Part shown: positions 1 to 9,102 of the stretch, one piece after another
How positions within the stretch are numbered: the first letter of the stretch is position 1
Layout: each line of letters starts with the position of its first letter
Origin: Pseudomonas oryzihabitans
Lineage (GTDB): Bacteria > Pseudomonadota > Gammaproteobacteria > Pseudomonadales > Pseudomonadaceae
Length of the DNA: 64,000 bases
Assembly: GCF_007665395.1 (NCBI RefSeq)
Contig: NZ_VDND01000003.1
Span: 186,001 to 250,000 of the forward strand
Direction of reading: 5' to 3'
Position numbers and translations under genes: made by a program
Notes under the pieces: model-generated
The model's database searches: none
What the model was told of the DNA's origin: nothing
Seen by the model: the letters and a program-made list of their open reading frames with translations, nothing else

Positions 1-291
1 GGTGATCTCGTAGCCATAGCCCGAGGTGATCACCAGCGGCAGCGTGGGCCAGCGCTGGAGCAGCATCTGCGCCAGTTCGCCGCCGCGCAGCTGACCGGGC
101 ATTAGGTGGTCGGTGATGACCAGCGCGGGCGCCTGCTGTTGCTGCAGCAGGTGTACCAGGGCGTCGTCGGCATTGTCGAAGCGCATGCAGGTCCAGCTCA
201 GCCGGTCTTCGAGATGACTGCCGAGCAGGTCGCCGAGCAGCGCGTTGTCTTCGATGACGACGGCATAGGGAGGAGCGGTGGGCGAGGTCAT
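1..291 (-). CDS. Response regulator receiver protein (C-terminus cut by window edge)
   Basis: Ninety-seven residues are visible, starting at an ATG at 291. After a short Thr/Pro-rich leader the receiver fold is clear: VVIEDN (acidic pair of the phosphorylation pocket), then LVITDHLMPG with the Asp that would be phosphorylated, then LPLVITSGYG with the conserved Thr/Ser. The remainder, including the conserved Lys and any output domain, lies outside the window. It could be a stand-alone receiver or the start of a longer regulator; the partner kinase is not visible here. Confidence 0.8.
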   Translation of the reverse strand, partial: MTSPTAPPYAVVIEDNALLGDLLGSHLEDRLSWTCMRFDNADDALVHLLQQQQAPALVITDHLMPGQLRGGELAQMLLQRWPTLPLVITSGYGYEIT

Positions 292-333
292 CGGGACGTC
301 CGGAACGCACGAGGCAGAGGTTCCGGCAGTCTA

Positions 334-360
334 GCAGAGCCGCCTGGGACGCGGCTCTGC
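334..360 (-). terminator. Perfect 10-bp hairpin downstream of the oxidoreductase
   Basis: GCAGAGCCGC pairs with GCGGCTCTGC around a 7-nt loop, just past the stop codon of the minus-strand oxidoreductase gene. No T-run follows on that strand, so it is a terminator-like or RNA-stabilising hairpin and not a textbook intrinsic terminator. Confidence 0.4.
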
Positions 361-376
361 ATTCGTCTGACGATTG

Positions 377-1384
377 TCAGATATCCAGCACGATCTTGCC
401 GAAGTGGCTGCCGTCCTTCTGGAAGGCGAAGGCCTGGGCGATCTCGCGCAGCGGATAGCTCCGGTCGATCACCGGCTTAATCCCGGTGCTTTCCAGGGCG
501 CGGATCATGTCCTGCTGGTGGCGCCGGCTGCCGACGATCAGCCCCTGCAGGCGCTGGTGGCGGCGCATCAGGTTGGCCGTGGGCACCTGCCCCTCGATTC
601 CGGTGAGCACGCCGATCAAGGCGAGGTGGCCATGGATGCGGGCCGCCTGGATGGACTGCGCGAGGGTCGCCGGCCCGCCCACTTCCACCACGATGTCGAC
701 GCCCCGCCCCCCGGTGATGGCCTGCACCTTGGCGCCCCATTCCGGTTCGCTACGGTAGTTGATCAGGTGATCGGCGCCCAGGGCGTAGGCCCGCTGCAGC
801 TTCTCGTCCGAGGACGAGGTGGCGATCACCGTGGCGCCCATGGCCTTGGCGATCTGCAGGGCGAAGATCGAGACGCCACCGGTGCCCATGACCAGCACGC
901 TGTCGCCGGCCTTGAGATTGCCGTCCACCACCAGGGCGCGCCAGGCGGTGAGTCCGGCGGTGGTCAGGGTGGCCGCTTCGGCATGGCTGTAGCCCTGGGG
1001 CGCCCGGGTGAAGGCGGTGGCCGGGCGCACCACCACCTCGCAGGCGAAGCCATCGACCCCGTCGCCGGGGGTGGTGGAGAAGTCGTCGATCGACGGTTCG
1101 CCCTCGAGCCAGTCGGGGAAGAAGGTGGACACCACGTGATCGCCCACGGCGAAGTCGCTGACTCCCGCCCCGACGGCCTCGACCACCCCGGCACCATCGG
1201 ACATGGGAATGCGGCCATCGGCGGTGGGCATCTTGCCGAGCACCACGCCCAGGTCATGGAAATTCAGCGAGCTGGCCTTGATCCGCACGCGGATCTCGCC
1301 GGCACCGGGCTGGCCCGGGTCGGGCAGCTCGACGTGTTCCAGCTGGTCCAGTCCACCGGGTTTGCGTAGGCGTATGGCATTCAT
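377..1384 (-). CDS. Zinc-independent alcohol dehydrogenase / NAD(P)H:quinone oxidoreductase family protein
   Basis: This is a 335-residue medium-chain dehydrogenase/reductase. The GroES-like N-terminal half (about residues 1-130) lacks the Cys ligand of zinc enzymes (NFHDLG stands in its place), as in the quinone oxidoreductase branch. The Rossmann dinucleotide motif is VMGTGGVS at about 166-173. The start at 1384 is chosen because a GGAGG lies 6 nt upstream; a longer in-frame reading to 1438 adds residues without family similarity. The substrate cannot be told from sequence. It stands alone between the response regulator and the lipoprotein pair. Confidence 0.85.
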   Translation of the reverse strand: MNAIRLRKPGGLDQLEHVELPDPGQPGAGEIRVRIKASSLNFHDLGVVLGKMPTADGRIPMSDGAGVVEAVGAGVSDFAVGDHVVSTFFPDWLEGEPSIDDFSTTPGDGVDGFACEVVVRPATAFTRAPQGYSHAEAATLTTAGLTAWRALVVDGNLKAGDSVLVMGTGGVSIFALQIAKAMGATVIATSSSDEKLQRAYALGADHLINYRSEPEWGAKVQAITGGRGVDIVVEVGGPATLAQSIQAARIHGHLALIGVLTGIEGQVPTANLMRRHQRLQGLIVGSRRHQQDMIRALESTGIKPVIDRSYPLREIAQAFAFQKDGSHFGKIVLDI

Positions 1385-1484
1385 GGCAATCCTCCAGAGT
1401 GATGGCGAGCCGGAGCTCGCGGGTCTGTAGAGGACCACGGCGACGGGCGCAGGATTCCCGGGCGGGACCCGCGCCCGTCGGGCC

Positions 1485-1874
1485 TTACTTGATGGCCTTC
1501 TGCAATTGCTGCAGCTGCTGGGTGCGGGTATTCAGGCGGGCTTCGCCGCGCTCGGCGTCGACCTTCTTCAGCTCGGCTTCGGCCATCCGCAGCTTGATGG
1601 TCTGCATGGCGGTCTGGATGCGTTGTTGGGTCAGGTAGGCCAGCTGGTCGACGGTCTGCTCGTTCTCACCGTCCTTGTAGGCCTTGTCGGCCTTGGCCAG
1701 CCAGGCACCCGCGTCCTTGGTTTCCAGCGCCGCCAGCTGGGTGGCCTGCGGCTGGGATTCCAGGGCGGAGTAATCGTTGCGCGCCTTCTCCAGGTTGGGA
1801 TTGGGCGGGGTGGCGCAGGCGGCCAGGGTGAGGGTCAGCGCCGACAGTACGGGAAGCAGAAAACGTTTACGCAT
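1485..1874 (-). CDS. DUF4398-type lipoprotein (first of an adjacent pair)
   Basis: A 129-residue protein with a lipoprotein signal: a basic start, a hydrophobic core, and lipobox LAAC with Cys at about 20. The mature part is a long charged, Gln-rich helix (KARNDYSALE through QQLQQLQKAIK), as expected for the DUF4398 envelope lipoproteins that often accompany OmpA-like proteins. It follows the second lipoprotein gene by about 30 nt, so the two are probably one operon. The ligand and role are unknown. Similarity of layout suggests an old duplication. Confidence 0.75.
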   Translation of the reverse strand: MRKRFLLPVLSALTLTLAACATPPNPNLEKARNDYSALESQPQATQLAALETKDAGAWLAKADKAYKDGENEQTVDQLAYLTQQRIQTAMQTIKLRMAEAELKKVDAERGEARLNTRTQQLQQLQKAIK

Positions 1875-1904
1875 GGGTATCGTCCTTCGAGAGAGCGGGC
1901 AGCC

Positions 1905-2336
1905 TTACTGCTGCACCTTTTTCTGTAGATTCTGTTGCAGCTGGAGGTTGATCTGACCTTCCTCGCGGATCTGCTGGATGCTGTTCTGGGCATCCTGCAG
2001 CGCCGCGGCGGCCTTGGCGGCCTGGGTCTTGCGGGTCGCCAGGCGGGCATCCCATTCGGCCTGCTCGGCCAGGCGCTTGGCGTCGTCGTATTTCTCGTTG
2101 GACAGCGCCGCCTGGGCCTCGGTCCACTTGTCCTGGGCGGACTTGGTCTCGATGGGGGCGAACTGGTTGCCACCGGAGCTGACGGCTTCGTTGACGGCCG
2201 ACTGGGTCACGGCCATCTGCGCGGTGGGCGGGGTGCCGGCGCAACCCGCCAGCAGCAGGCCGCCGCCCAGGACCAGGCTGGCGAGCAGCGCCCGGGGCGC
2301 GGCGAACGGGGATGCACGAGAGGGACCGGTTTTCAT
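1905..2336 (-). CDS. DUF4398-type lipoprotein (second of an adjacent pair)
   Basis: A 143-residue lipoprotein. A longer signal region (to about residue 32) ends in lipobox LAGC. The mature part has a polar linker followed by a helical segment with DKWTEAQAALSNEKYDDAKR, typical of DUF4398, and an acidic/Gln-rich C-terminal coil. It is the upstream member of the pair on the minus strand and probably drives expression of its neighbour. No OmpA-family gene lies beside them, which is the usual companion of such proteins. Confidence 0.75.
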   Translation of the reverse strand: MKTGPSRASPFAAPRALLASLVLGGGLLLAGCAGTPPTAQMAVTQSAVNEAVSSGGNQFAPIETKSAQDKWTEAQAALSNEKYDDAKRLAEQAEWDARLATRKTQAAKAAAALQDAQNSIQQIREEGQINLQLQQNLQKKVQQ

Positions 2337-2510
2337 CCGAACATTCCTGGCAGGTCGCCCGGAATGGGCGACAGTGCCCTTGAGACGGCGAAAACGCCGC
2401 GAGGTTCGCTGCAGAGCCGCCGAGGGCGGTTTGGCTGATCAGGAAGGGGGCGACGATCCTGGCGACCGCCGCGGCGCCACCGCAGCCAGCCGGGATGCCT
2501 GCACGGCGAA

Positions 2511-3680
2511 TCAGGCCCGCACCGCCTGGTACAGCGCCCGGATCAGATCCGACTGGGTGATGATGCCCACCAGGCGGCGCGAACCGTCGATGATGGGGAT
2601 GTGCCGGTGGCCGTTCTCGGAGAACACCGGTACCAGGTCGAGCAGCAGGCGGTCGGCGCTGGCCACCCGCACGGTGCGGGTCATGATGAGGCCCACGGTG
2701 CGCTCGCCCTGGCGCTCCCGCGGCCGGACCAGCGAGCGCAACCGCCAGCCGAGGCCTTCGTGGACATCCAGGTCGATCTGCCGCATGAAGTCGGCGACGG
2801 TGACGATGCCCAGCAGATAGCCCTGGCGATCCACCACCGGCAGCGCCTTGATGCGCCGGGCGCGCATCAGCGCCCAGGCCTGCTGCAGCGGCATCTCGGC
2901 GCGGGCCACCACCGGTTCCCGGCTCATGACGTCGGCGCAGCGCAATTCGCCCATCTTGCGCTGGTAGGCACGGGCCTCCACCTGCTCGAGCAAGGCGGCG
3001 AGGTCGTCGCGGCTGATGTCCAGCACCTGGTTGTAGCGCGCCAGCACGGCGTCCAGGTCGGCGCGCTGCAGCCGCGTCTCGCCGCTCGGCTCCGCCGGTC
3101 GCGGCACATGGGGCCAGGGGCGACGGGTCAGGTTGTTGTAGAGCAGCCCCGCGCTGACCAGCAGCAGCGAATCCACCGCCACTGGCGTCCAGGCGTAGCT
3201 GAACTCCTGGGCGCCGATGAGCACCATCAGCAGGGCCGAGGCACCGCCGGGCGGGTGCAGGCAGCGCAGGGCGAACATGGCGGCGATGGCGAGGGCGACG
3301 GCCACCGCGGCGGCCAGGTTGGCCTCGGGAATCCACAGCGCGCAGGCGATGCCGATCAGCGCCGAGAGGGTGTTGCCGCCCACCACCGACCAGGGTTGCG
3401 CCAGGGGGCTGGAGGGCAGGGCGAACACCAGCACGGCGCTGGCACCCAGCGGGGCCACCAGGGCCAGCGCCAGGGCGCCATGCTGGTGCACCGGCTGGCC
3501 CTCCAGCCACCAGGCGGCCAGCAGGGCCACCAGCAGGATGCCGAGTCCGGCGCCGACGCTGGCGCGCAGCCGCTCGCGGCCGTCGATGGGCAGGGCGGCC
3601 GGCCAGAAGGACCGCAGGCCCTGGCCGAGACGGGTGAAGAGGGTGGCTGGGGGCGGTGGCGTGAGCGGTTCCTGGGGCAT
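2511..3680 (-). CDS. HPP family membrane protein with tandem CBS domains
   Basis: A 389-residue protein. Residues about 38-182 form the HPP membrane domain with several hydrophobic segments; the signature HPPGG is at 142-146, after a Cys-Leu. A cytosolic linker follows, then two CBS domains at about 246-300 and 328-384 (VADVMSREP-like and GLIMTRTV starts, each ending in a GI[VI]T..D motif). CBS pairs usually bind adenine nucleotides. HPP proteins have been linked to anion (nitrite) transport in other organisms, but the substrate here is not established. The start at 3680 opens directly before the Pro-rich leader; the ribosome site is weak. It is divergent from nhaA. Confidence 0.8.
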   Translation of the reverse strand: MPQEPLTPPPPATLFTRLGQGLRSFWPAALPIDGRERLRASVGAGLGILLVALLAAWWLEGQPVHQHGALALALVAPLGASAVLVFALPSSPLAQPWSVVGGNTLSALIGIACALWIPEANLAAAVAVALAIAAMFALRCLHPPGGASALLMVLIGAQEFSYAWTPVAVDSLLLVSAGLLYNNLTRRPWPHVPRPAEPSGETRLQRADLDAVLARYNQVLDISRDDLAALLEQVEARAYQRKMGELRCADVMSREPVVARAEMPLQQAWALMRARRIKALPVVDRQGYLLGIVTVADFMRQIDLDVHEGLGWRLRSLVRPRERQGERTVGLIMTRTVRVASADRLLLDLVPVFSENGHRHIPIIDGSRRLVGIITQSDLIRALYQAVRA

Positions 3681-3902
3681 GGGCAAGGCAGCGGGTGGGC
3701 AGAACGGGCGCTGATCGTCCTCCTTGCGTCCCTGGCTGGCAAGACCGTGCACGGCGCGCCGGCGCTGGATTCCCGGTCCAGAGCGGCGCGGGATTTTCTG
3801 CCGGGGCCGTAGTACCATCGCGGGCTGGGTGTCGCCGCGCTGGTGCGGTAGGACAGGTTGAACGGAGCGCAGGTCGGGCCGCCGCGCGGAGTACGGCTGT
3901 CC

Positions 3903-5072
3903 ATGTCCCTGCCCCTTTCCCCGGCCAAAGCCCTGGCCCTGCTCAACACCTTCTGCGCGGCCGAGGCCGCCGGCGGCATCGTGCTGATGGTCGCCGCGGC
4001 CATCGCCCTCGGCGTCGCCAACTCGCCGCTGGCGGATACCTATTTCACCAGCCTGCATGCCGAGGTCGCTGGCCTGTCCGTCGGCCACTGGATCAACGAT
4101 GGCCTGATGGCGCTGTTCTTCCTGCTGGTGGGCCTGGAGATCAAGCGCGAGATGGCGGTCGGCCAGCTGGCCCGCTGGGGCGATCGCGCCTTGCCGGGCC
4201 TGGCGGCCCTGGGCGGCATGGCGGTGCCGGCGCTGCTCTATGCCCTGGTCAATCGCCACGATCCCCAGACCCTCTCGGGCTGGGCCATTCCCGCCGCCAC
4301 CGACATCGCCTTCGCCCTCGGGGTGCTTTCGCTACTGGGCTCGCGGGTACCGGCGTCGCTCAAGGTGTTTCTCTCGGCGCTGGCGATCCTCGACGACCTC
4401 GGCGCGGTGCTGATCATCGCACTGTTCTACACCGGCGCGCTCTCCAGCACCCTGCTGCTGGCGGCGGCCGGGCTGGTGGGACTGCTGTTCGTGCTCAATC
4501 GCCTCGGGGTCACCGCGCTGGCGCCCTATCTGCTGGTCGGGGCGCTGCTGTGGTTCTGCCTGCTGCATTCGGGGATCCATGCGACCCTGGCCGGGGTGAT
4601 CCTGGCGCTGTTCATTCCACTGAGTGATACCGCGGCCGAGGACGCCTCGCCACTGCTGCGGCTGGAGTCCGCGCTGCACTCCTGGGTGGCCTTCCTCATC
4701 GTGCCCCTGTTCGGCTTCGCCAATGCCGGGGTCTCGCTGGCCGGCATGACGCTGGACAAGCTGCTGGAGCCGGTGCCCCTGGGCGTGACCCTGGGGCTGT
4801 TCCTCGGCAAGCAACTCGGTATCGGCGCGCTGGCGCTGCTGGCCATCCGCAGTGGCCTGGCGCGGCTGCCGGAGGGCGCCAGCTGGCTACAGCTCTATGG
4901 CGTGGCGCTGCTCTGCGGGATTGGCTTTACCATGAGTCTGTTCATCGGCGCCCTGGCCTTTCCCGGGGCGCCCTTCCTGGTCGACGAGGTGAAGGTCGGG
5001 GTGCTGCTGGGGTCGCTGCTGTCGGCCCTGGCGGGCATCGCCGTGCTTCTCGTCGCCGCCCGTCGTTGTTGA
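3903..5072 (+). CDS. nhaA: Na+/H+ antiporter NhaA
   Basis: A 389-residue inner-membrane antiporter of normal family length. It exchanges internal Na+ (or Li+) for protons, giving salt and alkaline-pH tolerance. Key motifs are visible: T133-D134 in [10 protein letters not shown], and the ion-binding pair D164-D165 in [10 protein letters not shown], which match T132-D133 and D163-D164 of the E. coli protein. The start at 3903 (MSLPLSPAK) is preferred over an in-frame ATG at 3858, whose extra 15 residues are not family-like. It lies 12 nt upstream of the fluoride channel gene, suggesting co-transcription. Confidence 0.93.
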   Translation: MSLPLSPAKALALLNTFCAAEAAGGIVLMVAAAIALGVANSPLADTYFTSLHAEVAGLSVGHWINDGLMALFFLLVGLEIKREMAVGQLARWGDRALPGLAALGGMAVPALLYALVNRHDPQTLSGWAIPAATDIAFALGVLSLLGSRVPASLKVFLSALAILDDLGAVLIIALFYTGALSSTLLLAAAGLVGLLFVLNRLGVTALAPYLLVGALLWFCLLHSGIHATLAGVILALFIPLSDTAAEDASPLLRLESALHSWVAFLIVPLFGFANAGVSLAGMTLDKLLEPVPLGVTLGLFLGKQLGIGALALLAIRSGLARLPEGASWLQLYGVALLCGIGFTMSLFIGALAFPGAPFLVDEVKVGVLLGSLLSALAGIAVLLVAARRC

Positions 5073-5084
5073 GAGGAGTCTGAG

Positions 5085-5462
5085 ATGCCCTATGCGTTGT
5101 TCGCGGTGATGTTCGGCGGTGCCATCGGTAGCGCCTGCCGTTGGTGGATGGGGCTGCGCTTCAATGCGCTGTTCCCCCTGCTGCCGCTGGGCACCCTGCT
5201 GGTGAACCTGATCGGGGGCTTCTTCATCGGGCTCGCCCTGGGGCTGTTTTCCCGCTATCCCGGACTCGAAGCCCAGTGGAAGCTGCTGCTGGTGACCGGC
5301 TTCTGCGGCGGCTTCACCACCTTCTCGAGCTTTTCCGCCGAGGTGGTGGGGCTGCTGCAGAGCGGCCGCCTGGGCTGGGCGGCGCTCACCATCACCGCCC
5401 ATGTGCTCGGGTCACTGCTGCTGACCCTGGCTGGCTTCGCCCTGGCCGGCCGCCTCGGTTGA
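5085..5462 (+). CDS. crcB: Fluoride channel CrcB/FluC
   Basis: A 125-residue, four-helix membrane protein of the Fluc family, which forms dual-topology dimers that leak toxic fluoride out of the cytoplasm. Family marks are GTLLVNLIGGFFIG (helix 2, with the pore Asn) and GFCGGFTTFSSFS (the Phe-box/Thr region). A GAGGAG ribosome site precedes the ATG. It sits directly behind nhaA. I looked for a fluoride (crcB-motif) riboswitch upstream of either gene and did not see one. Confidence 0.92.
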   Translation: MPYALFAVMFGGAIGSACRWWMGLRFNALFPLLPLGTLLVNLIGGFFIGLALGLFSRYPGLEAQWKLLLVTGFCGGFTTFSSFSAEVVGLLQSGRLGWAALTITAHVLGSLLLTLAGFALAGRLG

Positions 5463-5481
5463 GGCGCCCGGCCGCCGTGGC

Positions 5482-6534
5482 TCAGCTGGACGAGGCGGGC
5501 ACGGCCGGGGCCTGGCGGCGCGGCTTGAATCTCAGCGCCGGCGCCTCGATCAGGTGCCAGGAGAGCACCGCCAGGCCCAGGGTCACCGCATAGCTCACCA
5601 CCAGGAAGCCCCCCAGCGAGAAGCGGTCGGGAAACCAGTGCATGAGCAGTTGCTGGACCGGGAAGTTGAACAGGTAGAGGCCGTAGGAATAGTCGCCGAA
5701 GCGGCCGAAGCCATGCAGCACCGGCACCCTGACCTGGGCCAGGTAGATGATCACGTAGGCCAGCGACAGCAGGTGGATCACCGGTAGCGTCCGCCAGAGG
5801 ACGGCCGCCAGCGACAGCAGGCAGAGCGCCAGGGCGATGTCCAGGCGCCAGGGTATCCGTGGCCCTGCCAGCTGCAGCAGGGCGCCGGCGAAGAAGAACA
5901 TCCCCAGGCTGAACACCTTGTGCAGCACGAAGCTGGCGATGCCCATCTGCGGCAGCAGTAGGAAGTTGCCGAGCACCAGCACCACCAGGGTGGCCATCAC
6001 CACCGAGCGGGTCAGCAGCCCCAGCACGCCGATGATCAGCACCGAGAGGTACATGAACACCTCGTAGGGCAGGGTCCAGTAGCTGCCGTTCACCGTGTCG
6101 GGAAAGGGGTTGCCGGTGAACACTCCGGGCAACTCGAAGCGCGTCACCAGCAGGATGTTCTTGAAGAAGCCCAGGGTCTGGCGGTCGCTGAAATAGGCGC
6201 CCGTCTCCCGGCTGGTGGCGAGCCAGCCCACCACCAGTACCGAGAAGAGCACCGAGACGATCAGCGCCGGAAAGATCCGCAAGGCCCGCTTGGCGAGAAA
6301 GTCCAGCGGATTGCGACTGCGCTGGAAGGAGGCGGTGATCAGAAAGCCGCTGATCACGAAGAACACATAGACGGCGATGCTGGCCGCGTCGGTGAAGCCG
6401 GTGAAGTGGCGGATCGGCTCGGCGCCGATATGCCCCGACAGCCAGAAGCCGTGGCCGATGACCACGGTGGAGGCCGCGGCGAATCTCAGGAAATCGAAGT
6501 TGTTGCGTCCGTGGGGGACGTGGGGAGTGGTCAT
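5482..6534 (-). CDS. Acyltransferase 3 family protein (OafA/YrhL type)
   Basis: A 350-residue polytopic membrane protein of the acyltransferase-3 family, which O-acylates (often acetylates) surface glycans. The N-terminal NNFDFLRFAAA and VVIGHGFW segments carry the family's Arg and His. About ten hydrophobic helices follow, with YWTLPYEVFMY matching the conserved W-[ST]-L-x-x-E motif. The start at 6534 is supported by GAGGAG 5 nt before the ATG. It ends 20 nt from the convergent crcB. No glycan biosynthesis genes are nearby, so the acceptor is unknown. Confidence 0.85.
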   Translation of the reverse strand: MTTPHVPHGRNNFDFLRFAAASTVVIGHGFWLSGHIGAEPIRHFTGFTDAASIAVYVFFVISGFLITASFQRSRNPLDFLAKRALRIFPALIVSVLFSVLVVGWLATSRETGAYFSDRQTLGFFKNILLVTRFELPGVFTGNPFPDTVNGSYWTLPYEVFMYLSVLIIGVLGLLTRSVVMATLVVLVLGNFLLLPQMGIASFVLHKVFSLGMFFFAGALLQLAGPRIPWRLDIALALCLLSLAAVLWRTLPVIHLLSLAYVIIYLAQVRVPVLHGFGRFGDYSYGLYLFNFPVQQLLMHWFPDRFSLGGFLVVSYAVTLGLAVLSWHLIEAPALRFKPRRQAPAVPASSS

Positions 6535-6887
6535 GTCTGCTCCTCGCAGCCGTGGCCCATGCCAGGGCGACCGCTCGGGAGCGGACTCCAGGCGAGCGGC
6601 GACGCGCACGGCATCGGCAGGGCGCCCGTCGGGTGGACGGGCATGGGCAAAGGTCGCCGCCGGACGGGCCGGCAGCGCGGGGGCGACAGCCGGCGCGATC
6701 CGCGGGGATCGGCCAGCCGGCGAGGGCAGGGGGCGCTATGGGGGGCTGAGCGGGACGAGGACGGGCGTCATGCGCCAGGGGTTCCGGGAAAGCGCTGGGG
6801 TGAAGGCCGCCAGGGGCGCCGGGCGCAGGCAGGCGGACGTGGTCTGGGGCCTCCCGGCCGCCACGTGCGCTGCCTGCGTCCCGCGCA
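6535..6887. other. 353-bp intergenic stretch without a supported gene
   Basis: Very GC-rich DNA between two minus-strand genes. Several open frames exist, but their predicted proteins are Arg/Gly/Ala-rich with no domain signal and no ribosome site, as expected by chance at this base composition. I see no repeat or hairpin worth naming. Confidence 0.5.
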
Positions 6888-7394
6888 TCAGGCGCTGGCC
6901 TGCAGCGGCTGCTCGTGCAGCTCTTGCGGGTGTTCCTGGGCGAAATAGAGCGCGGCGCTCTGGCGGGCGTGATCGCCGAATTCCTGCGGATGGCTCATCA
7001 CGATGCGCTCGAAGGCACCGGGCTCCAGGCCGTCTTCATAGAAGCCGTTGTGGCACTGCAGGACACCCGAGGCACAGACGCTGCGCTCGACTGCGGCGAT
7101 CAGGCCACCGGCCCTCAGGCTCTTGACGATGTTGTGGGGCAGGCGCTGGCGGCGGCGCAGGCTGGCGGCGGTATCGCTCAGGGTATCGAGGATCTCGGTC
7201 TCGGCTGGCGACAGCTTGCGCACGTCCAGCTTGGACTTCTGCACCAGGTAGCGACGGGACAGCAGGCGGGCCTGGTCGTTGAGGGCCTTGAGCACCGCGC
7301 CGCTGAGTTCACCACGGGTGAACAGGCCGGTTTCCAGGGCGATCAGGTAGGACCAATCGTTGATGAGCGGGATCTTGCTGATGTCACGTTCCAT
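6888..7394 (-). CDS. Conserved-looking hypothetical protein, soluble
   Basis: I do not recognise this 168-residue protein. It is mostly polar and predicted helical, with no signal peptide or membrane segment. An Arg-rich patch, SLRRRQRLPHNIVKSLRAGG (about 78-97), could contact nucleic acid or a helix partner. Two Cys lie close together in VCASGVLQCHNG. Codon use looks like the flanking genes and it has its own AT-rich upstream region with a 7-bp inverted repeat, so it is probably a real, separately controlled gene. Confidence 0.6.
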   Translation of the reverse strand: MERDISKIPLINDWSYLIALETGLFTRGELSGAVLKALNDQARLLSRRYLVQKSKLDVRKLSPAETEILDTLSDTAASLRRRQRLPHNIVKSLRAGGLIAAVERSVCASGVLQCHNGFYEDGLEPGAFERIVMSHPQEFGDHARQSAALYFAQEHPQELHEQPLQASA

Positions 7395-7425
7395 GTGAGT
7401 GCCCTGCGTCCATTTAAGTTGGCTA

Positions 7426-7447
7426 ATTGAGGATATGGCGCCTCAAT
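7426..7447 (-). promoter_or_regulatory. Inverted repeat ATTGAGG-N8-CCTCAAT upstream of the hypothetical gene
   Basis: A perfect 7-bp inverted repeat with an 8-nt spacer, 32 nt upstream of the start codon at 7394, in a locally AT-rich promoter region. It could be an operator or a 5'-UTR hairpin. I cannot assign a regulator. Confidence 0.35.
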
Positions 7448-7629
7448 GGTTCCAGAGTGCCAGTATAAGGTGACGAGTGGCGTGTAATTTGACGCTCCTG
7501 ACAAAAGGTGTCGGATTTTTGTCGAAGTGGGTCACGGGTTGAGAATGCAACCCGGACGCTTCGCTTGGGGTCCCTAGCTAGAGCCCTGGCGCGAGTCGGG
7601 TTGACCCTTCCGAAACGTCAGGTGATGTG

Positions 7630-9066
7630 ATGAGTGATCCAGCAGCCCGTACGACCACCCCGGATCTGCAGTGCGACGTCGCCGTCATTGGCGCGGGAAC
7701 CGCAGGCCTCGCCGCCGAACGGGCAGCCCGTCGGCGCGGTGCCCGGACCCTGCTGATCGACGACCGCTGGGCCGGTACCACCTGTGCCTCGGTGGGCTGC
7801 ATGCCTTCCAAGCTGATGATCGTGGCGGGCGAGGCCCATCACGCCGTGCAGCGCGCGGGTACCTTCGGCATCGAGGTGGGCCAGGTACGGGTCGACGGTG
7901 CCGCCGTCATGGCCCGGGTCAGGCGCGAGCGTGACCATTTCGTCGCGGCAACCAAGGAGGGCTTCGCGAAACTGCCCGACGGGGTGGCGCAGCAGGCTAC
8001 CGCGCGCTTCCTGGCGGCGGATCTGTTGCAGCTGAGCGATGGCCGGCGCATCCGGGCCCGCAATGTGATCATCGCCACCGGCTCCTATCCGCTGGTGCCC
8101 GAGCCCTTCGCCAGCCTCGGTGACCGCTCGCTCACCAACGACACCCTGTTCGAGCTGCCCGACCTGCCGCGCTCCCTGGCGGTGATCGGCACCGGGCCGG
8201 TCGGCCTGGAACTGGCCCAGGCCATGGCGCGCCTGGGCGTGGCCGTGACCCTGTTTGGCCAGGACGATGGCCTTGGCGCACTCGAGGATGCCGAGGTGAA
8301 GGCCGAGCTGCGCAAGATCCTGGAGTGCGACCTGAAGCTTTATCTGAACGTGGACGTGGATGCCCGCCGTGCAGGTGATGGGGTACGGCTGTCCTGGTCC
8401 GGCGCCGCCACGGGGGAGGGCGATTTCGACTACGTGCTGGTCGCGGCCGGGCGTCCGCCGCGGCTGAAGGGACTGGGGCTGGAAACCACCGGCATCGAAC
8501 TGGATGACCACGGCACGCCGGTCTACGACCCCCAGACCCTGCAGTGCGGTTCCTCGTCGATCTTCATCGCGGGCGATACCGACCACGACCGGCCCATCCT
8601 CCACGAGGCATCCGATGAGGGCGCCATCGCCGGACGCAACGCCGCCTGCTATCCCGACGTCCGGGCCACCCAGAGATCACCGCGGTTTTCCCTGATCTTC
8701 ACCGATCCGCCGGTGGCCGTGCTGGGCAGCCCACCGGACCAGGGCAGCCTGATCGGCACCTCTTCCTATCACGACCAGGGTCGCGCCCGGGTCGAGGCAC
8801 GTAACCAGGGTATCGCCCGGTTCTACGCCGAGCCGGGTACCGGCAAGCTCACCGGCGCCGCCATGGTCGGCCCCGGCATGGACCACATCGGCCACCTGCT
8901 GGTACTGGCGCTGACCCATGGCGAAACCGCCAGCTCGCTGCTCGACCTGCCCTTCTACCACCCGACCCTGGAAGAGGGCCTCAAGACCGGCCTGCGCGAG
9001 ATCTGCCAGGCGGCCCACAGCAGCCTGCGCGAAGACCGCGACCAGGGCTCACCCTCCGGCGCCTGA
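7630..9066 (+). CDS. Dihydrolipoyl dehydrogenase-like flavoprotein
   Basis: A 478-residue class I pyridine nucleotide-disulfide oxidoreductase. Residues 20-25 hold the FAD motif GAGTAG. The redox disulfide is C52 and C57 in TCASVGCMPSK; ATGS marks the FAD/NAD junction, GTGPVG the NAD-binding motif, and the C-terminal HPTLEE (H444, E449) is the catalytic His-Glu pair. All catalytic parts are present. The CASVGC spelling differs from the usual C-V-N-V-G-C, placing it in the side branch seen outside 2-oxoacid dehydrogenase operons. No E1/E2 genes adjoin it, so its physiological disulfide substrate is open. A GTG one codon upstream is an alternative start. Confidence 0.85.
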   Translation: MSDPAARTTTPDLQCDVAVIGAGTAGLAAERAARRRGARTLLIDDRWAGTTCASVGCMPSKLMIVAGEAHHAVQRAGTFGIEVGQVRVDGAAVMARVRRERDHFVAATKEGFAKLPDGVAQQATARFLAADLLQLSDGRRIRARNVIIATGSYPLVPEPFASLGDRSLTNDTLFELPDLPRSLAVIGTGPVGLELAQAMARLGVAVTLFGQDDGLGALEDAEVKAELRKILECDLKLYLNVDVDARRAGDGVRLSWSGAATGEGDFDYVLVAAGRPPRLKGLGLETTGIELDDHGTPVYDPQTLQCGSSSIFIAGDTDHDRPILHEASDEGAIAGRNAACYPDVRATQRSPRFSLIFTDPPVAVLGSPPDQGSLIGTSSYHDQGRARVEARNQGIARFYAEPGTGKLTGAAMVGPGMDHIGHLLVLALTHGETASSLLDLPFYHPTLEEGLKTGLREICQAAHSSLREDRDQGSPSGA

Positions 9067-9102
9067 GGCGCCGTTGGTGCGGAGCGTCGTAGGGTGGTTT
9101 TC

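Noticed and set aside
5073-5084. Fluoride (crcB-motif) riboswitch before nhaA/crcB
   Set aside because: The gap is only 12 nt and the nhaA upstream region lacks the conserved aptamer blocks.
6535-6887. Plus-strand frames in the gap after the acyltransferase gene
   Set aside because: Arg/Gly-rich, no ribosome site, and they run into the antisense of the hypothetical gene.
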